In this document: piece after piece, positions 8,232 through 17,727 of the stretch
Numbering within the stretch: position 1 is the first letter of the stretch
Layout: every line of letters begins with the position of its first letter
Assembly (NCBI GenBank): GCA_031277855.1
Contig: JAITLO010000018.1
Location: 124,001-188,000, forward strand
Origin: Acidovorax sp.
GTDB taxonomy: Bacteria > Pseudomonadota > Gammaproteobacteria > Burkholderiales > Burkholderiaceae_C
Direction of reading: 5' to 3'
Length of the DNA stretch: 64,000 nt
Notes under the pieces: model-generated
What the model was told of the DNA's origin: nothing
Database searches by the model: none
Seen by the model: only the letters and a program-made list of their open reading frames with translations
Position numbers and translations under genes: made by a program

Positions 8232-9914
8232 ATGCTGAATTTCAATGCGCTGAAACTGACCCAGCGCTACCGGCTGGTGTTTGTGGCTTATTGGCTCTCT
8301 TTGGTCGCCGTGATCGGCATGAGTTGGTATGGCCTGGTGTCTGCGCGTGACAGCCTGCGCAGCCTGCATGAGGAGTCGCTGCAGCGCATCTTGCTGTCTG
8401 ATGCACTGACCGAGACCGCGCTGCACAGTCGCAACCAGTTGCTGCTGGCTTACCAGCATGCGCCCGACAGCCCGTTGGCCGCCTTGCACGACCACCCTGT
8501 GACCGACCACCTGGACACGGTCAAGGGCAATCTGGAGCGCGGCGTGCAAATGCAAAAAGAGCTGCTGGCCAAGACCCAGGACCCGCAGGAAAAAGCCATG
8601 CTGGACGAGGTGGTGCGGGCGGAAGACGCCTGGACGGCCAAGATGGGCGAATACATTGCCGCCATGGCTGCCGGTGATTTTTCCCCCGGGCTGATGCAGC
8701 GCTTTTTGGCCACCGGCCGTGAAGAGGGCGACATGCTGGTGGGCCTGGTGGGTGCCTTCAAGGGGCTGCAGGTGAGCAAGGCCGATGTGGCCTACCAGGA
8801 GGCCGAACAGCACTACCACATGGGCTTGCTGGTGTTTGTGGTGGCCATTGTGCTGGGCGGTGTGCCGGCCTCGCTGCTGTCAGTCTCGCTGCTGCGTCGC
8901 ATGCGCCAGGGATTTGCCCAGGCCCAGGCCGCATCCCAGGCGATTGCCGAGGGCGATATCTCGCAACATATCCACAGCAGCGGCCGCGATGAAATCTCCG
9001 CACTGCTGGGGCAGATGGAGGCCATGCGCACCCATTTGCACCAAATCATTGCCCAGGTGCGCAATGGCGCCGAAGCCATTGCCGGCGCCTCCACCCAGGT
9101 GGCTGCGGGCACGCAGGATTTGTCGGCCCGCACCGAGCAGCAGGCCAGCTCGCTGGAGCAGACGGCTGCTGCGACCGAGGAGCTGTCCAGCACCGTGCAA
9201 CACAATGCCGACAGCGCCATGCGCGCCAGCGAACTGGCTTCCACCGCTACCGATGTAGCCCAGCGTGGCGGCGAGATGGTGGGCCAGGTGGTGCAGACCA
9301 TGGAGGACATCAATGCCTCCTCGCGCAAGATCGAAGACATCATTGCCGTCATCGATGGCATTGCCTTCCAGACCAATATCCTGGCGCTGAATGCCGCCGT
9401 GGAAGCCGCACGTGCGGGTGAGCAAGGCCGGGGCTTTGCCGTGGTGGCCGGCGAGGTGCGCTCGCTGGCGGGCCGCAGCGCGGAAGCGGCCAAGGAGGTG
9501 AAGACGCTGATCACCGCCTCGGTGGACCGGGTGCGTGTGGGCAGCGAGCAGGTGCACCGCACCGGTGCCACCATGCAGGACATCGTCACCGGCATCCAGC
9601 GCGTGGCCGACATCGTGGGCGAGATCGCCGAAGCCAGCCGCGAGCAATCGCGCGGCCTGGCACAGATCAACAGCGCCGTCACCAATCTGGACGATGTGAC
9701 CCAGCAAAACGCCGCCCTGGTGGAAGAGACCTCGGCCGCCTCGTCCTCGTTGCAGGAACAGGCACGCCAACTGGCCGCCATGGCCTCGCGCTTTGTGCTG
9801 GATGGCAGTGCTGCTGCAGCCCGGCCTGTACCGGTGGCCGCACCGCGCGGACCGACGAGCTTGGGCAGGTCGGCGCTGTCGGCCCAGCCCGTGGATACGC
9901 CCGCGCTGGCGTGA
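8232..9914 (+). CDS. Methyl-accepting chemotaxis protein
   Basis: A 560-residue inner-membrane chemoreceptor that signals to CheA. It has one membrane helix near residues 13-33, a periplasmic four-helix-bundle sensor to about residue 195, a second helix ([20 protein letters not shown]) and a HAMP linker. The cytoplasmic coiled coil has its hairpin tip [20 protein letters not shown] starting near residue 378. There is no C-terminal CheR-tethering pentapeptide; the tail is Ala/Pro-rich. The ligand is not predictable. It is divergent from hpnD and interrupts the hpn genes. Confidence 0.96.
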   Translation: MLNFNALKLTQRYRLVFVAYWLSLVAVIGMSWYGLVSARDSLRSLHEESLQRILLSDALTETALHSRNQLLLAYQHAPDSPLAALHDHPVTDHLDTVKGNLERGVQMQKELLAKTQDPQEKAMLDEVVRAEDAWTAKMGEYIAAMAAGDFSPGLMQRFLATGREEGDMLVGLVGAFKGLQVSKADVAYQEAEQHYHMGLLVFVVAIVLGGVPASLLSVSLLRRMRQGFAQAQAASQAIAEGDISQHIHSSGRDEISALLGQMEAMRTHLHQIIAQVRNGAEAIAGASTQVAAGTQDLSARTEQQASSLEQTAAATEELSSTVQHNADSAMRASELASTATDVAQRGGEMVGQVVQTMEDINASSRKIEDIIAVIDGIAFQTNILALNAAVEAARAGEQGRGFAVVAGEVRSLAGRSAEAAKEVKTLITASVDRVRVGSEQVHRTGATMQDIVTGIQRVADIVGEIAEASREQSRGLAQINSAVTNLDDVTQQNAALVEETSAASSSLQEQARQLAAMASRFVLDGSAAAARPVPVAAPRGPTSLGRSALSAQPVDTPALA

Positions 9915-10067
9915 GGCTGCGGCACCGGGTAGGCGGGAGCTCTTGAAAAAGTAGCTGCCGCGGCGCTCTGTGCCTGCGCTTCAGGGTGTTTTGACCCAAG
10001 AGCAGGCAATCTGTGCCGACGAGGACTTCTTCCTCACTGCAAATATTTGCCAGCGCACAAACCGTAT
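9915..10067. other. Non-coding gap with a diverged Comamonadaceae repeat
   Basis: No open frame with coding character is seen. The part 9944-10008 (AAAAAGTAGCTGCC, then CGCTTCAGGGTGTTTTGACC) resembles a short dispersed repeat seen in many Comamonadaceae intergenic regions, by memory of such genomes only. It ends at repeat copy B. Confidence 0.35.
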
Positions 10068-10169
10068 AAAACCGGCGCAGCTCAAGTCAGCAGACAGCGA
10101 GCAAGGGCCGCCCCGCCGCGAGGCTGTCGTCCCCCTGGGGGGAAGCCGCGTAGCGGCTCAGGGGGGGCG
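10068..10169 (-). repeat. Intergenic repeat family, copy B
   Basis: The same block order as copy A: GCGAGCAAGGGCCGCC, GAGGCTGTCGTC, the C-run/G-run hairpin, GGAAGCCGCGTAGCGGCTC and a closing G-run. It abuts the sdaA stop codon at 10170, in the same orientation relative to its gene as copies A and C. Confidence 0.75.
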
Positions 10170-11561
10170 CTAACACTCCACCACATTCACCGCCAAGCCG
10201 CCGCGTGAAGTCTCTTTGTACTTGCTCTTCATATCGGCGCCGGTCTGCACCATGGTGCGGATCACCTGGTCCAGCGAGACAAAATGCGTGCCATCGCCCA
10301 GCAGGGCCATGCGCGCGGCGTTGATGGCTTTGACGGCGCCCATGGCATTGCGTTCTATGCAGGGGATTTGCACCTGGCCGCCGACCGGGTCGCAGGTCAT
10401 GCCCAGATTGTGTTCCATGCCGATTTCGGCCGCATTTTCCACCTGGGCCGGCGTGCCACCCAGCACCGTGGCCAGGCCGGCTGCAGCCATGGAGCAGGCC
10501 ACGCCCACCTCGCCCTGGCAGCCCACTTCGGCCCCGGACAACGAGGCGTTGAGCTTGTAGATGGCGCCAATCGCGCCAGCCGCCAGCAAAAAACGGCGTA
10601 TGCCGGCGGCATTGGCGCCCGGAATAAAGCGCTGGTAGTAGCGCAGCACGGCCGGAATCACACCGGCTGCGCCATTGGTGGGGGCGGTCACCACGCGGCC
10701 GCCGGCGGCGTTTTCCTCGTTCACCGCCATGGCGTAAAGATTCACCCAGTCCATGGCGGCCAGCGGATCGGGCGGGCGCTCGCCGGCCTGGGCCTTGAGG
10801 CTGGCCATCAAAGCACCAGCGCGCCGGGGCAGGCGCAGCGGGCCGGGCAGCAGGCCTTCGGTGTTGCAGCCGCGTGCAATGGCGGCATCCATGGTCTGCC
10901 AGATCAGGTCCAGTCCGGTGGCCACGGCGGCAGGCTCGCGCTGGGCGCATTCGTTGGCCCAGGCCAACGCGTCAATGGAGAGTTGCTGGGCCTGGCAGTG
11001 GCTCAGCAGCTGCATGGCATTGGCGTAAGGGTAGGGCACGGCGGCCATGCCATCTTGCAGCGGTGGGCCAGGGGGTGTGCCTATGCGCTGGCCGGCCTCA
11101 TCTTCCACAAAGCCGCCGCCTACCGAGTAATAGCAGGCTTCGTGCAGCAACTGGCCCGTGGCATCCTGCGCCAACAGCCGTAGGGCATTGGGGTGGCGCG
11201 GCAGGCTTTTGCGCCGCAGCAGCATCTGGCGCTGGGTGACAAAGCGCGTGGGGTGGATGCCCAGCAGCGGCAACTGGCTGTGGAGGGCCACTTGTGCCTC
11301 CAGAGCCCGGGCCGCATCGGTGGGCACGGTCTCGGGGCTGTGGCCTGCCAGGCCCAGCAGCACGGCGGTGTCGGTGGCATGGCCTATGCCGGTAGCAGCC
11401 AGGGAACCAAACAGCTCCACGGTCACGCTGTCGACCCGGGGCAGCAGACCCCGGGATTGCAGTCCCAGGGCGAAATCCTGGGCCGCCACCATGGGGCCCA
11501 CGGTGTGGGAGCTGGAGGGGCCTATGCCGATCTTGAACAGGTCAAACACGCTGACATGCAT
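10170..11561 (-). CDS. sdaA: L-serine ammonia-lyase (iron-sulfur type)
   Basis: Deaminates L-serine to pyruvate and ammonia with a [4Fe-4S] cluster. The 463-residue protein is the single-chain form. The N-terminal domain has [16 protein letters not shown]; the catalytic domain has [34 protein letters not shown] and [18 protein letters not shown] with cluster-ligand cysteines. The ATG at 11561 has an ACGAGG ribosome site 8 bases upstream. It stands alone between repeats B and C. Confidence 0.96.
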   Translation of the reverse strand: MHVSVFDLFKIGIGPSSSHTVGPMVAAQDFALGLQSRGLLPRVDSVTVELFGSLAATGIGHATDTAVLLGLAGHSPETVPTDAARALEAQVALHSQLPLLGIHPTRFVTQRQMLLRRKSLPRHPNALRLLAQDATGQLLHEACYYSVGGGFVEDEAGQRIGTPPGPPLQDGMAAVPYPYANAMQLLSHCQAQQLSIDALAWANECAQREPAAVATGLDLIWQTMDAAIARGCNTEGLLPGPLRLPRRAGALMASLKAQAGERPPDPLAAMDWVNLYAMAVNEENAAGGRVVTAPTNGAAGVIPAVLRYYQRFIPGANAAGIRRFLLAAGAIGAIYKLNASLSGAEVGCQGEVGVACSMAAAGLATVLGGTPAQVENAAEIGMEHNLGMTCDPVGGQVQIPCIERNAMGAVKAINAARMALLGDGTHFVSLDQVIRTMVQTGADMKSKYKETSRGGLAVNVVEC

Positions 11562-11849
11562 GGAAATACCTCGTAGGCCTGGAGCGCGAAAATGAGGGTG
11601 GACCGCTGACCAGCATGCGCCAGCAGCCGGCTGCTCGCAAGCAGGGTGGTTACTTAAGTCAGCGATGGGGTTTGCTATGGATTGTGAGGGGGCTTATGCG
11701 CATCCATAAGCTCTGGAAGGCTTTTCCCGCCATAGCGGCCAGCTTGGGGGCGTAGCCGTAAAACTGGTACTGCCTGCGGCGAAGCGAGAGCGGGGGCGCG
11801 ATGTGCCCATGGGGATGGCTTGCATGCAGCCAAACTCCACCTCAGGCCC
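11562..11849. other. Leader/intergenic stretch upstream of sdaA
   Basis: No gene is supported. A perfect 7-bp inverted repeat GCTTATG-CGCATC-CATAAGC lies at 11692-11711. The tract 11750-11800 contains repeat-like GC sequence. A glycine riboswitch was looked for, because glycine switches control amino-acid genes in this group, and none was recognised. Confidence 0.35.
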
Positions 11850-11985
11850 AGGTGTGTAAAACGGGCGCGGCCCAGGCCAGGGCTGCCGCGCAAGGGCCGC
11901 CCCCGCAGCGCTGGCAGCGTTCCCCTGCCCGCGAGCGTAGCGAGCGAAGAGTGGGGGGAAGGCGCCGAAGGCGACTCAGGGGGGG
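11850..11985 (-). repeat. Intergenic repeat family, copy C (extended loop)
   Basis: It shares the blocks GCAAGGGCCGC, GGAAGGCGCCGAAGGCGACTC and a closing G-run with copies A and B. Between the C-run and G-run it has about 30 extra bases (CCCGCGAGCGTAGCGAGCGA and beyond), so the hairpin loop is longer. The repeat runs into hpnC: it provides that gene's stop codon and its last codons (MSPP-stop). Confidence 0.72.
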
Positions 11986-12866
11986 GACATCCTTAATGCT
12001 TTCCAGAGCATGCGCGGCAGATCGGCCTTGCCTACAGTGGGGCGCTGCAACAGGCTTTCGCCCTGCAGGGCCTCCACCTTTTCCAGAATGCGCAGCCCGC
12101 CTTGCACCACCAGGCGCAGCTCCCAGCCTGCGCGCCCGGGCAGCTGGTGCACCAGGGGGGCGCCTTGCTGCATCAGCTGGCGTGCCCAGGCGGCGCAGTC
12201 CATCACCAGGGCGCGGCAGGCGACTGTGGTCTGGGGTTGCAGCAGATCGCTGCGCTGCACGCCAAAGCGGGCGCAGTCGGCATCGGTGAGATAGTGGCGG
12301 CCGCGCGGCAGGTCCACGCTCAGGTCTTGCCAGAAATTGATCAGCTGCAGGGCGCTGCAAATGGCGTCGCTGCGCTGCAGGCTGGTCGCATCCTGCACGC
12401 CATACAGATGCAGCAGCAGCCGGCCCACGGGGTTGGCGGAGCGGCGGCAGTAGTCCAGCAACTGCTCACGGTCGGCATAGCTGGCGGTGCGGGCATTGAA
12501 GTCCACATCCTGGGCAAAGGCACTGAGCAAATCGTCCATCAATGCCACAGGCAGTTGGTGCTGCTGGATGGCATGCTGCAGTGGGCCAAAAATGTGGGCC
12601 CAGCGCGGGTCGGGCGCATCGCCTGCGGCAGCGGCATGCAATGCCTGGCGGTAGGCAGCCAGATCGGCCAGGCGTTGGGCTGTGGTTGCATCACCTTCGT
12701 CGGCCAGGTCGTCTGCGGTGCGGGCAAAGTGGTAGAGCGCTGCAATGGGCGGGCGCAGCGCGGGCGGGCAGAGGATGGAGGCGACCGGAAAGTTCTCGTA
12801 ATGCGTGACCGGAGCGGCCTGGGAAGGTGCGGCCTTGGTGGCCGTGACAGAGGTAGTGGACTTCAC
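11976..12866 (-). CDS. hpnC: Squalene synthase-like hydroxysqualene synthase HpnC
   Basis: Converts presqualene diphosphate to hydroxysqualene. The 296-residue protein opens the conserved part with HYENFPVASILCPP, followed by YHFARTADDLADEGD, the first Asp-rich motif. The second is in INFWQDLSVDLPRGRHYL. The C-terminus ends inside intergenic repeat C, which supplies its stop. The gene is separated from hpnD and hpnE by sdaA and a chemoreceptor gene and is divergent from the efflux operon. Confidence 0.92.
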   Translation of the reverse strand: MKSTTSVTATKAAPSQAAPVTHYENFPVASILCPPALRPPIAALYHFARTADDLADEGDATTAQRLADLAAYRQALHAAAAGDAPDPRWAHIFGPLQHAIQQHQLPVALMDDLLSAFAQDVDFNARTASYADREQLLDYCRRSANPVGRLLLHLYGVQDATSLQRSDAICSALQLINFWQDLSVDLPRGRHYLTDADCARFGVQRSDLLQPQTTVACRALVMDCAAWARQLMQQGAPLVHQLPGRAGWELRLVVQGGLRILEKVEALQGESLLQRPTVGKADLPRMLWKALRMSPP

Positions 12867-12942
12867 GCGGTGGATTGTCGCCCTGCTGCGGTTAATATGC
12901 CGAATCTTTTAATAACCAGCTAGTCAGTAACTGAGGGTGGGA
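12867..12942. promoter_or_regulatory. Divergent hpnC/efflux control region with a dyad
   Basis: TCAGT-A-ACTGA at 12924-12934 is a perfect dyad lying just before the adaptor start. A looser dyad GGTTAATA/TTAATAACC spans about 12889-12917. Such dyads are typical TetR-type operators before RND efflux operons, but no TetR gene is adjacent. Assignment to a regulator is inference. Confidence 0.4.
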
Positions 12943-14151
12943 ATGGTGATGAAGCCTGGCGCTTGGGTGCGCACGCCGTGGGCCGGTGTGCTGGTGGGTG
13001 TGACGATGGTGTTGACGGTGGCGGGCTGCTCGCGCAAGCCTGCGGCCGAAGAGCCGGTGCGTGCGGTGAAGCTGGTCACCGTGGGGGCCTCCAATGCCAC
13101 GGCGGCGCTGGAGTACGCTGGCGAGGTGCGCGCGCGTACCGAGTCGCGGTTGGGCTTTCGTGTGGCCGGCAAGCTGGTGCAGCGCCAGGTGGATGTGGGC
13201 CAGCATGTGCAGGCAGGCCAGTTGCTGGCTCAGCTCGATGGCAGCGACTACGCGCTGGCGGCCCAGGCGGCACAGGCGCAAGTGGCTGCGGCCAGCACCC
13301 AGCGCGATCTGGCTGCAGCCGATCTGGCGCGCTACCAGGCGCTGAAGGACAAAAACTTCATCAGCGGCGCTGAGCTCGACCGGCGCTCTGCGGCCTTTCG
13401 CTCTGCCCAGGCCCAGCTGGACCAGGCCAAGGCGAATGCCGCGTCCCAGTCGAATCAAAGCGGCTACACCCGCCTGGTGGCCGATGTGGCCGGTGTGGTG
13501 ACGGCGGTGGACGCCGAGCCTGGCCAGGTGGTGACCGCAGGCACGCCCGTGGTGCGCATTGCTCAGGACGGCCCGCGCGATGTGCTGCTGGCCGTGCCAG
13601 AGGACAAGCGCAGCCAGATGCATATCGGCCAGGCCGTGCAGGTGCGCCCCTGGGCGGATGGGGGGGCGCTGCTGCAAGGCCAGGTGCGCGAGGTGGCGGC
13701 TGCGGCCGACCCGGTGACCCGCACCTATGCCGTAAAGGTGGCGCTGGCGGGCGATGCGCCGCCCCTGGGCGCCACCGTGTATGCCTTGCCCGTGGGCATG
13801 GGCGCAGAAGGGAATATGTTGCTCAAGCTGCCGACGGCAGCCGTGCGCGAACAAGGCGGCCAGTCTGCCGTGTGGGTGTATGACCCGCAGGCCCAGGTGG
13901 TGCGTAGCCAGGCGGTGACCGTGGCCTCGGCCGATGGCAACCAGGCCGTGATTGCCCAAGGACTGCAGCCGGGCATGCAGGTGGTGGCAGCCGGCGTGCA
14001 TGTGCTGACCGAGGGCCAGCATGTGACCATCTACCAGGATAAATACGCAGCAAAACAGCCTGTAACGCAGACTGGTAAAGCGGACGTTGCTACCAAAGCC
14101 GAAGCTGGCGCAGCAAAGCAGGCCGACGCGCCAGCGCAGCAGGGGCGCTGA
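12943..14151 (+). CDS. RND efflux periplasmic adaptor (membrane fusion protein)
   Basis: A 402-residue lipoprotein that links an RND pump to an outer-membrane channel. The signal peptide ends in the lipobox LTVAGC. The barrel-sandwich hybrid halves are ESRLGFRVAGKLVQRQVDVG and TRLVADVAGVVTAVDAEPGQ, with an alpha-helical hairpin between them rich in Ala, Gln and Asp. GAGGG lies 5-7 bases before ATG 12943; ATG 12949 and GTG 12937 are alternative starts. The stop is two bases before the permease start, so the two form an operon. No outer-membrane factor gene follows. Confidence 0.93.
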   Translation: MVMKPGAWVRTPWAGVLVGVTMVLTVAGCSRKPAAEEPVRAVKLVTVGASNATAALEYAGEVRARTESRLGFRVAGKLVQRQVDVGQHVQAGQLLAQLDGSDYALAAQAAQAQVAAASTQRDLAAADLARYQALKDKNFISGAELDRRSAAFRSAQAQLDQAKANAASQSNQSGYTRLVADVAGVVTAVDAEPGQVVTAGTPVVRIAQDGPRDVLLAVPEDKRSQMHIGQAVQVRPWADGGALLQGQVREVAAAADPVTRTYAVKVALAGDAPPLGATVYALPVGMGAEGNMLLKLPTAAVREQGGQSAVWVYDPQAQVVRSQAVTVASADGNQAVIAQGLQPGMQVVAAGVHVLTEGQHVTIYQDKYAAKQPVTQTGKADVATKAEAGAAKQADAPAQQGR

Positions 14152-14153
14152 CC

Positions 14154-17100
14154 ATGGCACGCCAGGAACCGAAAGCCGGCTTCAATCTCTCGCGCTGGGC
14201 GCTGGAGCATATTCCGCTGACCCGCTATCTGCTGATCGTCATCCTGCTGCTGGGCGGGGCGGCGTATTTCCAGCTGGGGCAGGACGAGGACCCGCCCTTT
14301 ACCTTCCGCGCCATGGTGATTCGCACCTACTGGCCCGGTGCCACGGCCCAGCAGGTGGCCGAGCAGCTGACCGACAAGATAGAGCGCACGCTGCAGGATG
14401 TGCCCTATGCGGACAAGATTCGCAGCTATTCCAAGCCGGGGGAGTCCCAGGTCATCTTCCAGCTGCGGGACAACTCGCGCCCCGGCGAGGTCCCCCAGCT
14501 CTGGTATACAGTGCGCAAAAAAGTGAGCGATATGCGCCACACCTTGCCCCAGGGCGTGCAAGGGCCGTTTTTCAATGACGAGTTCGGCGATGTGTATGGC
14601 GTGATCTACGCCCTGCAGGGCGAGGGCTTTAGCTATGCCGAGCTCAAGACCGTGGCCGACGAGGTGCGCCAGCAGCTGCTGCGCGTGCCCGATGTGGCCA
14701 AGGTGGAGTTGTTTGGCGCGCAGGACGAGAAGTTGTTCATTGCACTGTCGCAGCGGCGCTTGTCCCAGCTGGGTCTGGACATGAACCAGGTGCTGGGCCA
14801 GCTGGGCCAGCAAAACGCCATCGAGGGTGCAGGCGTGTTGCAGACGCCGGACGAGCAGGTGCAGGTGCGCGTGGGAGGGCAGTTCACCGCCCTCGAGGAT
14901 TTGCGGGCCATGCCGATTCGCGGTGCATCAGGCGCCCAGCTGCGCCTGGGCGATATTGCCGAGATCACGCGTGGCTATGTGGACCCGCCCAGCACCAAGG
15001 TGCGCTTTGAAGGCCAGGAAACCATCGCCCTGGGAATTTCCATGACCAAGGGCGGGGACATCATCCGCCTGGGCAAGGGCTTGCGCGCGGCGGTGGACCG
15101 TATCGCGTCCACGCTGCCGGCGGGCATGCAGCTGGCCAATGTGCAAGACCAGCCGCGTGCGGTGTCCGAGTCGGTGAATGAATTCATCAAGGTGCTGATC
15201 GAGGCCGTGGTGGTGGTGCTGGCCGTGAGCTTTGTCAGCCTGGGGCTGCACAAGCGCGCCGAAGCCACCCGGTGGTGGCGGCGTTGGTATATAGACCCAC
15301 GGCCCGGCCTGGTGGTGGGGGTGACGATTCCGCTGGTACTGGCAGCCACCTTTTTGGCCATGTGGTACTGGGGCATTGGGCTGCACAAGGTCTCGCTGGG
15401 CTCGCTCATCATTGCCCTGGGCCTGCTGGTGGATGACGCCATCATCGCGGTGGAGATGATGGTGCGCAAAATGGAAGAGGGCTATGACAAGCTGCGCTCG
15501 GCCACCTTTGCCTACGAGATCACGGCCAAGCCCATGCTGACGGGTACGCTGATCACGGCCGCCGGCTTTTTGCCCATTGGCATGGCCAAGTCCATGACCG
15601 GGGAATACACCTTCGCTATTTTTGCGGTGACGGTGGTGGCCCTGGTGCTGAGCTGGCTGGCCTCGGTGTACTTTGTGCCCTATCTGGGCACGCTGTTCCT
15701 CAAACAGCCCAAGCACGAAAACCACCCGGGCATCATGAACCACCCGCATGAGGTGTTCGACAGCCCGTTCTACAACCGCTTTCGCCTGGCGGTGTACTGG
15801 TGCGTGCAGCACCGCTGGTTGACGATTGGCGCCACCGCCCTGGTGTTTGCGCTGGGGATTGTGGGCATGACGCGGGTGCAGCAGCAGTTCTTTCCCGACT
15901 CCAACCGCCCCGAAATCCTGGTGGACGCCTGGTTCCCCGAGGGCACGGCCTTTGCTGCCAACGAGGCCGTGGTGCAGCGCATGGAACAGCGCTTCATGCA
16001 GCTCGACGGTGTGGAGAACGTGGCGGTATGGGTGGGCACAGGTGTGCCGCGCTTTTATCTGCCGCTGGACCAGGTGTTCCCGCAGAGCAATGTCTCGCAG
16101 TTCATCGTGCTGGCCAAGGACTTGGCGCAACGCGACCGGCTGATGAAGGCCTTCCCGGCCATGCTGGCTCAGGAATTCCCCGAGGTGCGCGGGCGCGTCA
16201 AGCTGCTGCCCAGCGGCCCGCCTGTGGCCTATCCGGTGCAGTTCCGCGTCATAGGGTCGGACCCGGCGCTGTTGCGCCAGCGGGCCGATGCCGTCAAGGA
16301 GATGCTGCGTGCCAGCACCGATATGCGTGGCGTGAATGACAACTGGAACGAGTCCGTCAAGGTCATGCGCCTGGAGGTCGACCAGGACAAGGCGCGTGCC
16401 CTGGGGGTGAGCAGCCAGTCCATTGCCCAGGCCGCCAAGATCCGCTTCAGCGGCGCCGCCGTGGGCCAGTACCGTGAGGGCGATAAGCTGATCGACATCG
16501 TGCTGCGCGTGCCAGAGGATGAGCGTGATGCCATCTCCCAGGTGGCCAATGCCTATCTGCCCACGGCCAGCGGCAAATCCATTCCGCTGACGCAGATTGC
16601 CAAGCCCGTCATGGGCTGGGAACCGGGCGTGCTGTGGCGTGAAGGGCGCAACTACGCCATCACCGTGCAGGGCGATGTGCGCGAAGGTCTGCAAGGCGCC
16701 ACCGTGACAGCCGCGTTGCTGCCCCAGCTGCGCCAATTGGAGGCGCAGTGGCATGCCCAGGGTGCCACGGACTACCGCATCGAAGTGGCGGGCGCGGTGG
16801 AAGAAAGCTCCAAGGGCTCGGCCTCGATTGCCGCCGGCGTGCCGGTGATGCTCTTTCTCACCTTCACGTTGCTGATGCTGCAGCTGCACAGCTTCAGCCG
16901 TGCCATGCTGGTGTTCCTGACCGGCCCGCTGGGGATTGCCGGCGTGGCCGCGGCGCTGCTGCTGCTCAACCGGCCCTTCGGCTTTGTGGCCCTGCTGGGC
17001 GTGATTGCACTGATGGGCATGATCCAACGCAACTCGGTGATCCTGATCGACCAGATCGAGCTGGACCGCGCCCGGGGCGTGCCTGCCTGGGACGCCATCG

Positions 17101-17324
17101 TGGAAGCCGCCGTGCGTCGCCTGCGGCCCATTGTGCTGACGGCCGCCGCCGCTGTGCTGGCCATGATTCCGTTGTCGCGCAGTGTGTTCTGGGGGCCTAT
17201 GGCCGTGGCCATCATGGGCGGCCTGGTGGTTGCCACGGTGCTCACGCTGCTGGCTTTGCCTGCGATGTACGCCGCATGGTTCCGTGTACGCAAGCCCGGC
17301 GTGGAGCACGGCGGACAAATTTGA
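14154..17324 (+). CDS. RND efflux permease
   Basis: A 1056-residue proton-driven inner-membrane exporter with the RND layout: one N-terminal helix (LTRYLLIVILLLGGAAYF), a large periplasmic loop, a block of six helices, a second loop and six more helices. The proton-relay region LIIALGLLVDDAIIAVEMMV carries the two Asp residues in helix 4. The N-terminus QLGQDEDPPFTFRAMVIRTY is typical of the subgroup around MexK-like pumps. The substrates are not known. It follows the adaptor gene with a two-base gap. Confidence 0.95.
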   Translation: MARQEPKAGFNLSRWALEHIPLTRYLLIVILLLGGAAYFQLGQDEDPPFTFRAMVIRTYWPGATAQQVAEQLTDKIERTLQDVPYADKIRSYSKPGESQVIFQLRDNSRPGEVPQLWYTVRKKVSDMRHTLPQGVQGPFFNDEFGDVYGVIYALQGEGFSYAELKTVADEVRQQLLRVPDVAKVELFGAQDEKLFIALSQRRLSQLGLDMNQVLGQLGQQNAIEGAGVLQTPDEQVQVRVGGQFTALEDLRAMPIRGASGAQLRLGDIAEITRGYVDPPSTKVRFEGQETIALGISMTKGGDIIRLGKGLRAAVDRIASTLPAGMQLANVQDQPRAVSESVNEFIKVLIEAVVVVLAVSFVSLGLHKRAEATRWWRRWYIDPRPGLVVGVTIPLVLAATFLAMWYWGIGLHKVSLGSLIIALGLLVDDAIIAVEMMVRKMEEGYDKLRSATFAYEITAKPMLTGTLITAAGFLPIGMAKSMTGEYTFAIFAVTVVALVLSWLASVYFVPYLGTLFLKQPKHENHPGIMNHPHEVFDSPFYNRFRLAVYWCVQHRWLTIGATALVFALGIVGMTRVQQQFFPDSNRPEILVDAWFPEGTAFAANEAVVQRMEQRFMQLDGVENVAVWVGTGVPRFYLPLDQVFPQSNVSQFIVLAKDLAQRDRLMKAFPAMLAQEFPEVRGRVKLLPSGPPVAYPVQFRVIGSDPALLRQRADAVKEMLRASTDMRGVNDNWNESVKVMRLEVDQDKARALGVSSQSIAQAAKIRFSGAAVGQYREGDKLIDIVLRVPEDERDAISQVANAYLPTASGKSIPLTQIAKPVMGWEPGVLWREGRNYAITVQGDVREGLQGATVTAALLPQLRQLEAQWHAQGATDYRIEVAGAVEESSKGSASIAAGVPVMLFLTFTLLMLQLHSFSRAMLVFLTGPLGIAGVAAALLLLNRPFGFVALLGVIALMGMIQRNSVILIDQIELDRARGVPAWDAIVEAAVRRLRPIVLTAAAAVLAMIPLSRSVFWGPMAVAIMGGLVVATVLTLLALPAMYAAWFRVRKPGVEHGGQI

Positions 17325-17394
17325 AGGTTTGAAAGTGAAAATTCATGGCACCCGAAGAATCCACGCTAAAATCCAAGGTTGACCCCTAACGTAC

Positions 17395-17422
17395 AAGCCG
17401 GCAGCGAGCCTGCCGGCTTTGT
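17395..17422 (+). terminator. Terminator of the efflux operon
   Basis: A perfect 10-bp stem AAGCCGGCAG (17395-17404) and CTGCCGGCTT (17410-17419) with a 5-base loop and a short T-run. It lies between the permease stop and tRNA-Leu. Confidence 0.65.
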
Positions 17423-17435
17423 AGTTATAGAGACC

Positions 17436-17522
17436 GCGCGGGTGGCGAAATTGGTAGACGCACCAGGTTTAGGTCCTGACGGTGGCAACACCGTGCCGGT
17501 TCGAGTCCGGCTCCGCGCACCA
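17436..17522 (+). tRNA. tRNA-Leu (anticodon UAG)
   Basis: An 87-base tRNA with encoded CCA. The acceptor stem GCGCGGG pairs with TCCGCGC. The anticodon loop TTTAGGT gives anticodon TAG, which reads CUA. A class-II variable arm lies before the T-arm GGTTCGAGTCC. Its 3' end is the attachment site of the prophage, and the tRNA stays intact because the phage carries an identical core. Confidence 0.96.
17502..17522 (+). other. attL: attL core in the tRNA-Leu 3' end
   Basis: The 21 bases from CGAGTCCGG to GCGCACCA are the T-arm 3' half, acceptor 3' strand and CCA of tRNA-Leu. They recur exactly at 53830-53850. The integrase gene begins 206 bases to the right. Confidence 0.93.
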
Positions 17523-17558
17523 CGAACTAAAACAGCTTGTTCCAAGCGAACCCCTCAT

Positions 17559-17593
17559 AAGCCCGTTCTCTCCTCTGAGAACGGGCTTTTTTC
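17559..17593 (+). terminator. Rho-independent terminator after attL
   Basis: AAGCCCGTTCTC, a short loop, then GAGAACGGGCTT followed by a T-run. It lies on the phage side of attL and would stop transcription coming out of tRNA-Leu into the integrase region. Confidence 0.85.
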
Positions 17594-17727
17594 TTGCGTT
17601 TTTTGTCGTAAGCAGACCTACCGAATCCAGCGCAAAATTGGGCAAAACTACATGCCCATCCCGCGCAGTTCCCGTTCTCGATCCCGCGCGGGATTTCATG
17701 CGAATGCGGGAGGTGTGAGGGAGGAAC

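Noticed and set aside
11562..11849. A glycine riboswitch before sdaA
   Set aside because: The conserved glycine aptamer elements could not be found on the minus strand.
14928..17318. A 796-codon leftward open frame opposite the RND permease
   Set aside because: It is a mirror frame of a GC-rich gene: His/Gln/Arg-rich with no recognisable domain, while the rightward frame is a full RND permease.
17436..17522. Disruption of tRNA-Leu by the prophage
   Set aside because: The tRNA is complete at attL, with paired acceptor stem and CCA; only the spare 21-base copy is at attR.
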